DNA of 26,674 bases, from NCBI GenBank assembly GCA_965112735.1, contig CBCOSG010000006.1, positions 1 through 26,674 of the forward strand. Direction: 5' to 3'. Position numbers and translations under genes: made by a program. This DNA comes from Phaeosaccion multiseriatum. Its lineage: Eukaryota > Ochrophyta, other classes. The notes under the pieces are model-generated. The model was not told where the DNA came from and searched no databases. It was given only the letters and a program-made list of their open reading frames with translations. Below are positions 1 through 7,931 of the stretch, piece after piece; the stretch's first letter is position 1; each line of letters opens with the position of its first letter.

Positions 1-1
1 T

Positions 2-1012
<1,011 letters not shown>

Positions 1013-1120
1013 TATATAATATAAAAATAACTAGATTTTGGTATATATATAATATCAATATCAATCTAATATCAAACATTAGAACTCGATTACGTAGATT
1101 GAGGAAAAAAAAAAAAAAAA

Positions 1121-1243
1121 CCTTCTAAATCGCCAGACCCTCCTTCGAAGGAGATTTCGAAAGAGACTCCGAAAAAAGGAGAGCCAAAAAACTTGGAAGA
1201 GTTTGTCGAATGGTTACAATCCCGTTATAAAGAGGATTTTTAA
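1121..1243 (+). other. Open frame downstream of the A-tract, possible gene remnant
   Basis: This frame reads 40 codons of Lys/Pro/Glu/Ser-rich protein. It begins PSKSPDPPSKE, contains EEFVEWLQSRYKEDF and ends at TAA 1241-1243. The residue mix and the lower AT content look more like coding sequence than the surrounding spacer. No ATG precedes it. With 16 A residues the upstream frame hits a TGA, while with 18 (copy B) the frame stays open upstream. It could be a pseudogene tail, a gene with a non-ATG start, or chance. I do not recognise a family. Confidence 0.25.
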
Positions 1244-1295
1244 AATATTATAAAGATTATTTTTAAAATAATCTTTATAATGGAATTGTAACCAT
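1210..1295. terminator. Nested hairpin downstream of psbA
   Basis: An inner 17-bp perfect stem pairs 1247-1263 with 1265-1281. An outer 11-bp arm, ATGGTTACAAT at 1210-1220, pairs with ATTGTAACCAT at 1285-1295. It lies about 200-280 bases after the psbA stop and could act as the psbA mRNA 3' stability element. The outer arm overlaps the end of the possible ORF tail at 1121-1243. Confidence 0.6.
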
Positions 1296-1353
1296 ATAGT
1301 ATTTCTTTATTTATAAATTATTTATAAATAAAGAATAAATCTACAAATAAATA

Positions 1354-1435
1354 GCGGACATGGCGAAATTGGTAGACGCGTCAGGTTTAGATTCTGGTAA
1401 CGATAGTTATGAGAGTTCAAGTCTCTCTGTCCGCA
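1354..1435 (+). tRNA. trnL(uag): tRNA-Leu (UAG), IR copy A
   Basis: The 82-base cloverleaf has acceptor GCGGACA pairing with TGTCCGC and discriminator A. It has the Leu-type long variable arm and a TTTAGAT anticodon loop giving anticodon TAG. The T-arm is GAGAGTTCAAGTCTCTC. It is encoded without CCA and has no intron. It reads CUN leucine codons. The anticodon stem contains wobble pairs. Confidence 0.95.
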
Positions 1436-1683
1436 AAAAGTATATTCCTTATTAAAATAATTAGCCCATCTTAAGAAAATATATAATATAAGAGATTTTG
1501 TATTTTTTAAAAAAACTGGGAAATAATATTTTTTGCTTAATAAAGTAGATACTAAATTTATACCTGGCTTGGCCATCAATAAATACAAATTTTATAGTCT
1601 AATTAAATAATAATTTTTTTATTCTGGAGTTAAAAGTAAAGAATATTTTATTTTTATATGTATAATTCTTAAAATTGAATTAT

Positions 1684-1854
1684 TTACTCTGAAGTTTTTT
1701 TTTCCAACTTATATATAAAACTTTTTTGTTTATTTGATAAGATAGATTTTGCTAAAGAAAACGCAGCTGTGGCACTAACTTTTGCTTTTTTTTTCCAGCT
1801 AGCTTTTCGCTTGTTTTTCATCATTTTGGAAGTACGTTTTTTTGGCACTGCCAT
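1684..1854 (-). CDS. rpl32: 50S ribosomal protein L32, IR copy A
   Basis: This 56-residue basic protein starts [20 protein letters not shown], the typical bacterial/plastid L32 beginning (MAVPKKR.SK...K). It is a structural protein of the large plastid ribosomal subunit. The C-terminal half has a [15 protein letters not shown] stretch. It lies tail-to-tail with trnL and 50 bases downstream of psbY on the same strand, so the two may be cotranscribed from the secA side. L32 lengths near 55 residues are normal for ochrophyte plastids. Confidence 0.93.
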   Translation of the reverse strand: MAVPKKRTSKMMKNKRKASWKKKAKVSATAAFSLAKSILSNKQKSFIYKLEKKTSE

Positions 1855-1904
1855 TTTTTTATTCCTCTTTTTTTATTAATATATATTAATTGATCTTTAT
1901 AAGA

Positions 1905-2018
1905 TTAATTTGAAGTCATTCGGACTAATTGTTGCACGGCAACACGACCAATATTGTATAATGCCCAAGAAGCGGCAATTAATGCGGGGGCAAAGACAAT
2001 AAGAAGACGTGCATCCAT
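1905..2018 (-). CDS. psbY: Photosystem II protein Y, IR copy A
   Basis: This 37-residue single-span protein begins [20 protein letters not shown] and continues [11 protein letters not shown], matching PsbY (ycf32). PsbY is a small photosystem II subunit near cytochrome b559. I chose the MDARLL start because it matches the usual plastid PsbY N-terminus. An in-frame ATG three codons upstream (2027) is also possible. One membrane helix spans about residues 5-22. It sits between rpl32 and secA on the same strand. Confidence 0.9.
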   Translation of the reverse strand: MDARLLIVFAPALIAASWALYNIGRVAVQQLVRMTSN

Positions 2019-2204
2019 ATTTAACATTTTTAAAAAATATATAGTAGAAAGAATTAAATGTTAAACCGGACTATTTAAAGTTTAGAATTTATATAACTTT
2101 TTCTTTTTTATACATACTTATAATTTTAAATTATAGATTGTTGTTTTTCTTCAACATCTAAATAAAAGATCATAATAATAGAATTATAGCTAGTTTATTC
2201 TTAA

Positions 2205-4862
2205 TTAAGATGGAATAATTTTCGATGAAAACACGCCTAATAAAACAATATCTCTTATATCCTTTAATACCATATTGAATAATATTTGAGAACTTTCACA
2301 ATATTTATTAAAAGGATCTTTTTGACTATACGCTTCCCAATTTATAGATTCTTTTAAAAATGTCATATTTTCTAAATGTGTTGACCAATAAAAGTCTATA
2401 TATTTTAATAAAATTGCTTTTTCATATTGGGAAAGTAATTCAAACTCATAGGCGCCAAATTCATATTCTTTTGTATCGTAAACTGACCAAGCTTGTCTAT
2501 ATAAGAATGCACGGAAGTTTTCTAAATTTTTAATTTGTGGAGAAAGGGTTGAAACTGTCATATCCATGATACTTAATAATGAATATAGTTCAGTATTTGA
2601 TAAATTGTTCTCTACATTTGAAGTCATTGTAATTTTTAAGTTATCAATCAATTCATCAATAAAGCTTTCCATAAAACTGAGTATTAATTCTTTAAATCTT
2701 GAAGAAAAAACAATTTTTTTCCTAATATTTAAAATATAAAACCTGTGTTGATTTAAAACCTGGTCATACTTATCTAAATTTTTACGCTCATTATAAAAAT
2801 GACTTTCGATTTTTTCCTGAGCTGAATTGATTAAGTTAGAAAATAGTTGAGATTCAAGAGCTTGATCGGTTTTTTTCAAATTTAACATATCTACTGTGCT
2901 TGCCACATTTTTTCCACCGAAAATTTTTAATAGTGGATCTTCTAAACTTACAAAAAATCTAGAGCTACCAGGGTCTCCCTGTCTACCTGCCCGGCCACGA
3001 AGTTGATTATCAATCCGTCGTGATTCATGTCTTTCACTTCCAATTACATACAAACCACCAAGTTCTTTTATTATTTTTGCTTGTTCTTCACATTTTTTTT
3101 TATAATAATCTAATATTATTTCATAAATTTGATACATTCTTTGGTCAAAAATTTTTCTTTTATCTTTTCCTGAAGTTAAAAAATTTACATAATTATTAGT
3201 AGTTTTTTTAGTAAAAAGTTCCAAAATTTGGGCAGAATAATTTTTGTGTACATAATTTATTAAAGTATAAAAAATATTTTTTACATTAGAATCTAGGCTG
3301 ATATTTGAAATTTCATTATTAGCCAATTTTTGTAATAATTTTTTAAATTGACTACGGGCTTTAAATTCAGGATTACCTCCTAATAATATATCCGTTCCTC
3401 GGCCTGCCATATTGGTCGAAATAGTTATGGAGTTCAAGCAACCTGCTTGTGCAATAATTTGTGATTCTAATTTAGTAGTTTCGGGTTTAGCATTTAAAAG
3501 TTGGTGTGGAATCTCATACGCGGCCAACAAAAAAGAAAATATCTCAGAATTTTCAATTGTTGTAGTTCCTACAAGAATTGGACGACCTGTTTTATGAATT
3601 TCTTTAACTTCTAGACAGATAGCTTTCCATTTACTAAATTGATTAAAATAAATTAAATCTGATAGATCTTTCCGTATAATGGGTCTAAATGTTGGTAAGA
3701 CGACAACAGCTAAATTATAAGTATTTTCAAATTCAAGTTGCTCAGTTTTAGCTGTTCCAGTCATTCCTGACAATTTAGGATATAAGCGGAATAAATTTTG
3801 ATATGTAATCGATGCTAAGGTTTTTGTCTTTTGTAAATTTGTTAATCCTTCTTTTGCTTCAATTGCTTGGTGTAAACCTTCTCCCCATTTTCGTCCTTCC
3901 ATACTTCTTCCAGTAAATTTATCTATAATAACAACTTCATTATTTTGAACTATATAATCAATATTACGAAGAAATAAGCATTTTGCTCTAATTGCATTTA
4001 ATATGTAACCGATCCAAGGATCATTGGTAGTATAAAGATTATCAACTTTCAGTAAAACTTTACTTATATAAAATCCTAATTCTGTTAAACTCGCAGTTTT
4101 CGTTTTTTCATCAAGTTCAAAATGAAGGTTCTCTTTAAACCGTGTTATAAGTTGATCAGCTTTAAAAAATTTATCCAATCTAACTTTGGATAAGGTTGAA
4201 ATAATTATAGGTGTTCTGGCTTCATCAATTAGTACTGAGTCAATTTCATCGATAATACAAAAATTGAACCGTCGTTGAGTAATCTCATTCGTTTCTGTTA
4301 CTAAATTATCTCTTAGAAAATCAAATCCAATTTCTGTATTAGTAATGTAAGTAATATCACAAAGATAATTTTGTTTCCGTTCAGCTTGTGGCATATTCTC
4401 TTTAATTAAGCCAACCGTTAATCCTAAACATTGATAAATTTTTTGCATCCATTCCATATCCCGCTGTGCTAAATACTCATTTACTGTAATAATATGAACT
4501 CCTTCAGTAGATAGAGCATTTGTAGCGGCTGGACAACTTGCAACCAAAGTTTTCCCTTCACCAGTTGCCATTTCAGCGATTTTTCCTTCATTAAGAATTA
4601 ATCCACCAAGTAATTGAGTATCATAATGTCTTAAGCCTAAAGTTCGTTTAGATGCCTCACGAGTTAAAGCAAAAGTATTAGTAATAATTGAATTTGTAAG
4701 TTTGGCATTATTTGTCGACATAGTATTTTTTAACAAACCAATCCTTTCCTTAATTTCACTTGGTAAAAGAGTACTAAATTCATTTTCTAGTGCATTAATA
4801 TTTTGAATAATGGGCCGGTAAGTATTCCATAGTTTTTTTTCAGTAGAAAAATGTTGAATCAT
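2205..4862 (-). CDS. secA: Preprotein translocase ATPase SecA, IR copy A
   Basis: This 885-residue motor ATPase drives proteins through the thylakoid SecYE channel. Visible motifs are Walker A ATGEGKT near residues 99-105, the DEAD-type box IIDEID near 203-208 followed by EARTP, NMAGRGTDILLGGNP, and SERHESRRIDNQLRGRAGRQGDPG. The C-terminal helical scaffold region is present. The bacterial zinc-binding tail is absent, as is usual for plastid SecA. It is the largest gene of the arm. psbY and rpl32 follow on the same strand, and ycf54 lies just upstream. Confidence 0.97.
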   Translation of the reverse strand: MIQHFSTEKKLWNTYRPIIQNINALENEFSTLLPSEIKERIGLLKNTMSTNNAKLTNSIITNTFALTREASKRTLGLRHYDTQLLGGLILNEGKIAEMATGEGKTLVASCPAATNALSTEGVHIITVNEYLAQRDMEWMQKIYQCLGLTVGLIKENMPQAERKQNYLCDITYITNTEIGFDFLRDNLVTETNEITQRRFNFCIIDEIDSVLIDEARTPIIISTLSKVRLDKFFKADQLITRFKENLHFELDEKTKTASLTELGFYISKVLLKVDNLYTTNDPWIGYILNAIRAKCLFLRNIDYIVQNNEVVIIDKFTGRSMEGRKWGEGLHQAIEAKEGLTNLQKTKTLASITYQNLFRLYPKLSGMTGTAKTEQLEFENTYNLAVVVLPTFRPIIRKDLSDLIYFNQFSKWKAICLEVKEIHKTGRPILVGTTTIENSEIFSFLLAAYEIPHQLLNAKPETTKLESQIIAQAGCLNSITISTNMAGRGTDILLGGNPEFKARSQFKKLLQKLANNEISNISLDSNVKNIFYTLINYVHKNYSAQILELFTKKTTNNYVNFLTSGKDKRKIFDQRMYQIYEIILDYYKKKCEEQAKIIKELGGLYVIGSERHESRRIDNQLRGRAGRQGDPGSSRFFVSLEDPLLKIFGGKNVASTVDMLNLKKTDQALESQLFSNLINSAQEKIESHFYNERKNLDKYDQVLNQHRFYILNIRKKIVFSSRFKELILSFMESFIDELIDNLKITMTSNVENNLSNTELYSLLSIMDMTVSTLSPQIKNLENFRAFLYRQAWSVYDTKEYEFGAYEFELLSQYEKAILLKYIDFYWSTHLENMTFLKESINWEAYSQKDPFNKYCESSQILFNMVLKDIRDIVLLGVFSSKIIPS

Positions 4863-5010
4863 ACTTGTAATTTTTTATAAATATAAAAAGAAAAAAAGAC
4901 TTTCTAGTAATTAAGTAAAGGAAATTAGTCAGAATCGTGAGTCATTTCTATAGATGTTAGTTTGAAAATTATAATAATAAATGTGAGAGGGGGTTTAGTA
5001 CTCTTTTAAA

Positions 5011-5379
5011 TTAATAAATACAGTTATAAGCTAATGGACTTTTTAATTTCGATGAAGGACCAGTAAACTCACCTATTATTACATTATTAAATCTTAGTTT
5101 TAACCAAGTAACAAAATTTTTATTGGTAGAAACAAGAGCAATATTATTCGTTAAACATTCTTTTTTTATTGATTGCAGTTCGGGAAGTTCTAAAAATTGA
5201 GGACTTGGTAATAACCAGAAATCTAAACGTTTTTCAATTGAGCGATAATATTCTACCCGTTCCCGTAGTACTTCTTCAAAAGGTTCATGAATTAAAAGAA
5301 AATTTTGACTCCCTAAAACAAAATAGTATTGACTTTCCATTTTCATAAATTTTAAATAATGCTTACTTATTATAAGCAT
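5011..5379 (-). CDS. ycf54: Ycf54, chlorophyll cyclase accessory protein, IR copy A
   Basis: The protein matches the Ycf54 (DUF2488) family: YYFVLGSQNFLL near the N-terminus, EPFEEVLRERVEYYR, FWLLPSPQFLE, then STNKNFVTWLKLRF. In cyanobacteria and algae Ycf54 partners the oxygen-dependent Mg-protoporphyrin IX monomethyl ester cyclase and is needed for normal chlorophyll synthesis. The coordinates give the longest frame (122 residues). Family members usually start just before YYFV, so initiation at 5346 or 5340 (MESQYYF) is more likely. About 150 bases separate it from secA on the same strand. Confidence 0.88.
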   Translation of the reverse strand: MLIISKHYLKFMKMESQYYFVLGSQNFLLIHEPFEEVLRERVEYYRSIEKRLDFWLLPSPQFLELPELQSIKKECLTNNIALVSTNKNFVTWLKLRFNNVIIGEFTGPSSKLKSPLAYNCIY

Positions 5380-5705
5380 TTTTAATCATATTTACCCATT
5401 TAATTTATCTTTTTCTTATTTATTTATTTTTAAGCTTAAACAAAAAATGATTATACTCTGGAGCCTAACTCAATAAAACTTAAAAAAGCAAGACATAGAT
5501 TTAGTAAATTTACTTATTTTATATGTACGGATTTATATTATTTATACTAATATGCAGAATGGTATTATTAAACGTATTAGAAATTGAGTCGAGTTTGGTT
5601 AACCTAGTCCTTCTTTTAAAGTTTGATAAGTAAAAACGCAAATAGATACAATCTCCATATTTTTAATTATTACAATCAACATAAATAAAAAAATAAACGA
5701 TATTT
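5380..5705. other. Spacer ycf54 to the 34-aa ORF
   Basis: This AT-rich divergent spacer lies between ycf54 (minus) and the small plus-strand ORF at 5706. The only element I can support is a sigma70-like promoter at 5623-5652. No tRNA or longer reading frame is visible. Confidence 0.6.
5623..5652 (+). promoter_or_regulatory. Sigma70-type (PEP) promoter, IR copy A
   Basis: TTGATA (5623-5628) and TACAAT (5647-5652) are separated by 18 bases, close to the bacterial-type plastid promoter consensus. The predicted transcript would start about 50 bases before the 34-aa ORF. Mirrored at 16516-16545. Confidence 0.5.
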
Positions 5706-5810
5706 ATGACAGCAAATTTAATAGCCATAGGAATTGGTATAGCAATTGGGATCTCACCATTACGGGATTCCGCATTCGCAAAATTTTTAATTCTCATTAC
5801 AGGAGGTTAA
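5706..5810 (+). CDS. Hypothetical 34-aa single-span membrane peptide, IR copy A
   Basis: The frame runs from ATG 5706 to TAA 5808-5810. It has one hydrophobic stretch (ANLIAIGIGIAIGI), then SPLRDSAFAKFLILITGG. The size and single helix resemble the many small plastid photosystem or cytochrome peptides, but it does not match psaM, petN, petL, psb30, psbX or psaI as I know them. Support comes from the upstream promoter-like pair at 5623-5652 and codon use like the neighbours. Its last codons contain AGGAGG, which could serve as a ribosome binding site for an ATG at 5816. It may be a real small subunit or a fragment. Confidence 0.45.
   Translation: MTANLIAIGIGIAIGISPLRDSAFAKFLILITGG
5801..5806 (+). 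promoter_or_regulatory. Strong Shine-Dalgarno AGGAGG inside the end of the 34-aa ORF
   Basis: AGGAGG lies 9 bases before ATG 5816. That ATG opens only an 11-codon frame (MTMLHIIERGM, stop 5849-5851). Such strong sites are rare elsewhere in the window. It may be chance, because it encodes the Gly-Gly end of the upstream ORF, or a relic of coupled translation into a gene now disrupted. Confidence 0.35.
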
Positions 5811-5919
5811 AAATTATGACAATGTTGCATATAATAGAAAGAGGCATGTAGTAAAAAAAGGCCTGCCTTATCTGTTTCCCATTGGAAGAACAGTAAAGAT
5901 TGCGCAGACGGGAATAAAT

Positions 5920-6120
5920 GTGACAAATTCAACAAGTCCTGTAATATTAGCAAAAAATATTACAGTCACTGTTGTTGATTGTTGCTCACCACCACCTGTA
6001 CGGTTAGCGGCGCATTGTATTGGAGCGGAGGCTATTATTGCAGCCTCGGTTGTAAATCCGAATCCAATTACATTTGGGTCCGCTATGCATATGCTCGCAG
6101 AAATTTATGAAAAATGTTAA
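5920..6120 (+). CDS. Hypothetical 66-aa ORF in GC-richer island, IR copy A
   Basis: The frame encodes MTNSTSPVILAKNITVTVVD followed by a Cys/Pro patch (DCCSPPPVRLAAHC), GAEAIIAASVV and a C-terminus in EIYEKC. The frame is open back to 5791 without an ATG, and the upstream part (GLPYLFPIGRTVKIAQTGIN) also looks protein-like. The true gene may therefore be longer and may have lost its start. The stop codon lies inside the left arm of the 28-bp hairpin. The opposite strand also has an open frame here, so coding status is uncertain. No family recognised. Confidence 0.3.
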   Translation: MTNSTSPVILAKNITVTVVDCCSPPPVRLAAHCIGAEAIIAASVVNPNPITFGSAMHMLAEIYEKC

Positions 6121-6163
6121 TTAACTTAAATTATATTAATTAATATTTTTCATAAATTTCTGC
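6097..6163. repeat. 28-bp stem hairpin, IR copy A
   Basis: 6097-6124 pairs with 6136-6163 around an 11-base loop, with a single non-Watson-Crick position. It is longer than any other local hairpin here. It overlaps the stop of the 66-aa ORF and separates the two GC-rich halves of the island. It may be a transcript 3' end, a mobile palindrome, or a replication-generated inversion. Mirrored at 16005-16071. Confidence 0.8.
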
Positions 6164-6271
6164 TAGATACTCTCAGGCGTACTGGTGCGGATCCCCCTGC
6201 CAGGCAAAATTGTCTGCATCTCATCGCTAAAGGCTATTTCCTATGGGTGTATGAGCATAAGGGATCTATGC

Positions 6272-6317
6272 AATGCCCAACCTAAAAATCTATTATGTTA
6301 GATTCTAGGTTAGCATT
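6272..6317. other. Interrupted hairpin AATGC/AACCTA, IR copy A
   Basis: AATGC (6272-6276) pairs with GCATT (6313-6317), AACCTA (6279-6284) with TAGGTT (6306-6311), and AATC with GATT further in. The stacked helices with small internal loops resemble a structured RNA rather than a simple terminator. Confidence 0.45.
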
Positions 6318-6480
6318 TTCGCATTATGTTAGGCAGGTAATTAGAACTCTGCTATTTACACAAAGTTTAATCCTGTCTGCTTTTTTCGGCGTCATTACTC
6401 GTGTGTATTTAAACGGCACTATTGTGTAAATAAGTCTTGTAAATTAATACATTATTTAAAAATTCAATTTTTAAAAAATC

Positions 6481-6519
6481 ATTAAAGCAAATAAATATAA
6501 TAAATTTATTTACTTTAAT
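6481..6519. terminator. Hairpin upstream of trnN, IR copy A
   Basis: 6481-6496 pairs with 6504-6519 (16 positions, one mismatch, 7-base loop). It lies between the GC-richer island and trnN and may terminate or stabilise transcripts coming from the island. Mirrored at 15649-15687. Confidence 0.45.
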
Positions 6520-6572
6520 TTTATATATTAGGATTTTTTATATAGTTAGAGAGTTATTAATAGAAAAAATAG

Positions 6573-6644
6573 TCCTCAGTAGCTCAGTGGTAGAGCAATC
6601 GGCTGTTAACCGATTGGTCGTAGGTTCAAATCCTACCTGGGGAG
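6573..6644 (+). tRNA. trnN(guu): tRNA-Asn (GUU), IR copy A
   Basis: The 72-base cloverleaf has acceptor TCCTCAG pairing with CTGGGGA (one G-T) and discriminator G. The D-arm is AGCTCAGTGGTAGAGC, the anticodon loop holds GTT in CTGTTAA, and the T-arm is GTAGGTTCAAATCCTAC. It has no intron and no encoded CCA. It leads the plus-strand run trnN-thiG-psaC. Confidence 0.96.
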
Positions 6645-6711
6645 TTTATAGAAATTATAATTTATTTATTAATGTTGTAGAATTTAGATAAATATTAATA
6701 AATAAATTTTC

Positions 6712-7518
6712 ATGGTTTTAACAAATAAATTAATAATTGGGAACAAAGCTTTTGATTCACGTTTAATGTTAGGGACTGGAAAATATAAAGATTTAAAAGA
6801 AACAAAAGAGAGTATTTTACAAAGTAAATGTGAGATTATTACAGTTGCAGTTCGTCGACTTGATTTACAAGGTATAGAAAAAAACTCAAATTTAATTAAC
6901 TCTTTAAATTGGGATAAATTATGGCTACTTCCAAATACTGCAGGGGCAAAAACTGCTGAAGAAGCTATTAGATTAGGATTTTTAGGGAGAGAGATTGCTA
7001 AAAAAATTGGTCAAGTGGATAATAATTTTGTGAAACTTGAAGTTATTTCTGATTCTAAATATTTATTACCTGATCCAATTGGGACTATTAAGGCAGCAAA
7101 ATTTTTAATCAAGAAAGGATTTACAGTTTTACCGTATATTAATGCTGACCCTATGTTGGCTCAACACTTGGAGGATATTGGTTGCTCTACTATTATGCCT
7201 TTAGGCTCACCCATTGGTTCGGGACAAGGAATTAAAAATTTAACAAATATTAAAATTATTATCGAAAATGCCAGTATACCTGTTATAATTGATGCTGGAA
7301 TAGGAAGCCCTAGTGAAGCTGCGCTAGCTATGGAGATTGGTGCTGATGGGGTACTAGTAAATACTTCAATAGCCAAATCTAATAACCCAACTCTAATGGC
7401 AAAAGCGATGAAAAATGCAGTAAAGGCTGGGTACCAGGGTTATTTAGCTGGTTGTATTAAATCTGAACCTTTTGCACAAGCAAGTTCTCCTATTTATGGA
7501 AGTAGCTTTTTAAATTAA
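6712..7518 (+). CDS. thiG: Thiazole synthase ThiG, IR copy A
   Basis: ThiG (268 residues) builds the thiazole phosphate moiety of thiamine from deoxyxylulose phosphate, a dehydroglycine imine and ThiS-thiocarboxylate. Hallmarks are LGTGKYKD near 20-27, [12 protein letters not shown] near 74-85, the Schiff-base lysine in VKLEV (Lys108), [39 protein letters not shown] with its phosphate-binding glycines, and the terminal SSPIYG. It is a TIM-barrel stromal enzyme of normal length. No thiS is visible in the window. It lies 67 bases after trnN and 76 before psaC. Confidence 0.97.
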   Translation: MVLTNKLIIGNKAFDSRLMLGTGKYKDLKETKESILQSKCEIITVAVRRLDLQGIEKNSNLINSLNWDKLWLLPNTAGAKTAEEAIRLGFLGREIAKKIGQVDNNFVKLEVISDSKYLLPDPIGTIKAAKFLIKKGFTVLPYINADPMLAQHLEDIGCSTIMPLGSPIGSGQGIKNLTNIKIIIENASIPVIIDAGIGSPSEAALAMEIGADGVLVNTSIAKSNNPTLMAKAMKNAVKAGYQGYLAGCIKSEPFAQASSPIYGSSFLN

Positions 7519-7594
7519 AAAAGAATATAGTACTTCTAGGATATTAAGTTATAAGATTTTACTTTTATATTCAAATAAATTCTGGAGATAAGAA

Positions 7595-7840
7595 ATGTCA
7601 CATGGTGTAAAAATATACGATACTTGTATTGGATGCACTCAATGTGTTCGAGCTTGTCCAACCGATGTTTTAGAAATGGTGGAATGGGAAGGTTGTCGAG
7701 CATCACAAATGGCTTCTGCACCACGGACAGAAGATTGTGTTGGTTGTAAGCGTTGTGAATCAGCTTGCCCTACTGATTTTTTAAGTATTCGAGTTTATTT
7801 AGGTGGAGAAACAACTCGTAGTATGGGCTTAGCTTATTAA
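7595..7840 (+). CDS. psaC: Photosystem I iron-sulfur centre subunit PsaC, IR copy A
   Basis: PsaC is an 81-residue stromal photosystem I protein binding the two [4Fe-4S] clusters FA and FB that pass electrons to ferredoxin. Both cysteine motifs are intact: [12 protein letters not shown] near 11-22 and [12 protein letters not shown] near 48-59. The C-terminus [10 protein letters not shown] is standard. A ribosome binding site, GGAGA, lies at 7584-7588, six bases before ATG. Compared with most PsaC proteins, the central segment ([20 protein letters not shown]) has several substitutions. Confidence 0.99.
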   Translation: MSHGVKIYDTCIGCTQCVRACPTDVLEMVEWEGCRASQMASAPRTEDCVGCKRCESACPTDFLSIRVYLGGETTRSMGLAY

Positions 7841-7887
7841 ATTTTTTTCATTAAAGTAAGAACATTCTTTCTTTATAGGATAATAGA

Positions 7888-7908
7888 TAGCTATCATGAT
7901 AATAGCTA
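7888..7908. terminator. Hairpin between convergent psaC and ccsA, IR copy A
   Basis: TAGCTAT and ATAATAGCTA form a short stem with one bulge in the 91-base gap between convergent psaC and ccsA. It may serve both transcripts. Mirrored at 14260-14280. Confidence 0.4.
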
Positions 7909-7931
7909 AATTCCAATCAATTAATTTATAA

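Larger units (their letters stand above)
1013..1353. other. Spacer psbA-trnL with A-tract, possible ORF tail and nested hairpin
   Basis: AT-rich sequence up to 1104 is followed by an A run at 1105-1120. Next comes a GC-richer stretch (1121-1243) that reads as a Lys/Glu/Pro-rich protein end, then a strong nested hairpin (1210-1295). No complete gene with an ATG start is visible. The mirrored copy is 20816-21158, where the homopolymer has 18 residues. Confidence 0.7.
5815..6431. other. GC-richer structured island of unknown origin, IR copy A
   Basis: Hand counts give about 52-53% G+C at 6001-6060 and 6181-6240, against clearly AT-rich flanks. The block holds an ORF (5920-6120), a second open stretch (about 6136-6284), a 28-bp hairpin (6097-6163), a second interrupted hairpin (6272-6317), and a long-range 10-bp stem ATTTACACAA (6354-6363) with TTGTGTAAAT (6422-6431). 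It looks like inserted or decayed DNA, or a structured RNA. I do not recognise a known RNA family. Mirrored at 15737-16353. Confidence 0.5.

Noticed and set aside
1322-1588. 88-codon minus-strand frame across trnL (mirror 20581-20847)
   Set aside because: Its middle is the antisense of tRNA-Leu; no family resemblance.
3412-3597. 61-codon frame opposite secA (mirror 18572-18757)
   Set aside because: Antisense shadow of conserved SecA motifs.
5706-5810. psaM, petN, petL, psb30 or psbX for the 34-aa ORF
   Set aside because: Size fits but the residue pattern does not match any of these families.
5815-6431. tmRNA (ssrA), RNase P RNA or SRP RNA in the GC-richer island
   Set aside because: I found no tRNA-like T-arm and 3' end, no tag-peptide frame, and none of the conserved core motifs of RNase P or SRP RNA.
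5815-6431. Group I or group II intron
   Set aside because: No recognisable domain V, P7 core or intron-encoded protein, and the flanks do not form a split gene.
7161-7376. 71-codon frame opposite thiG (mirror 14792-15007)
   Set aside because: Antisense shadow of the ThiG phosphate-binding region.
7536-7724. 62-codon frame opposite psaC (mirror 14444-14632)
   Set aside because: Antisense to the first half of psaC and its leader.
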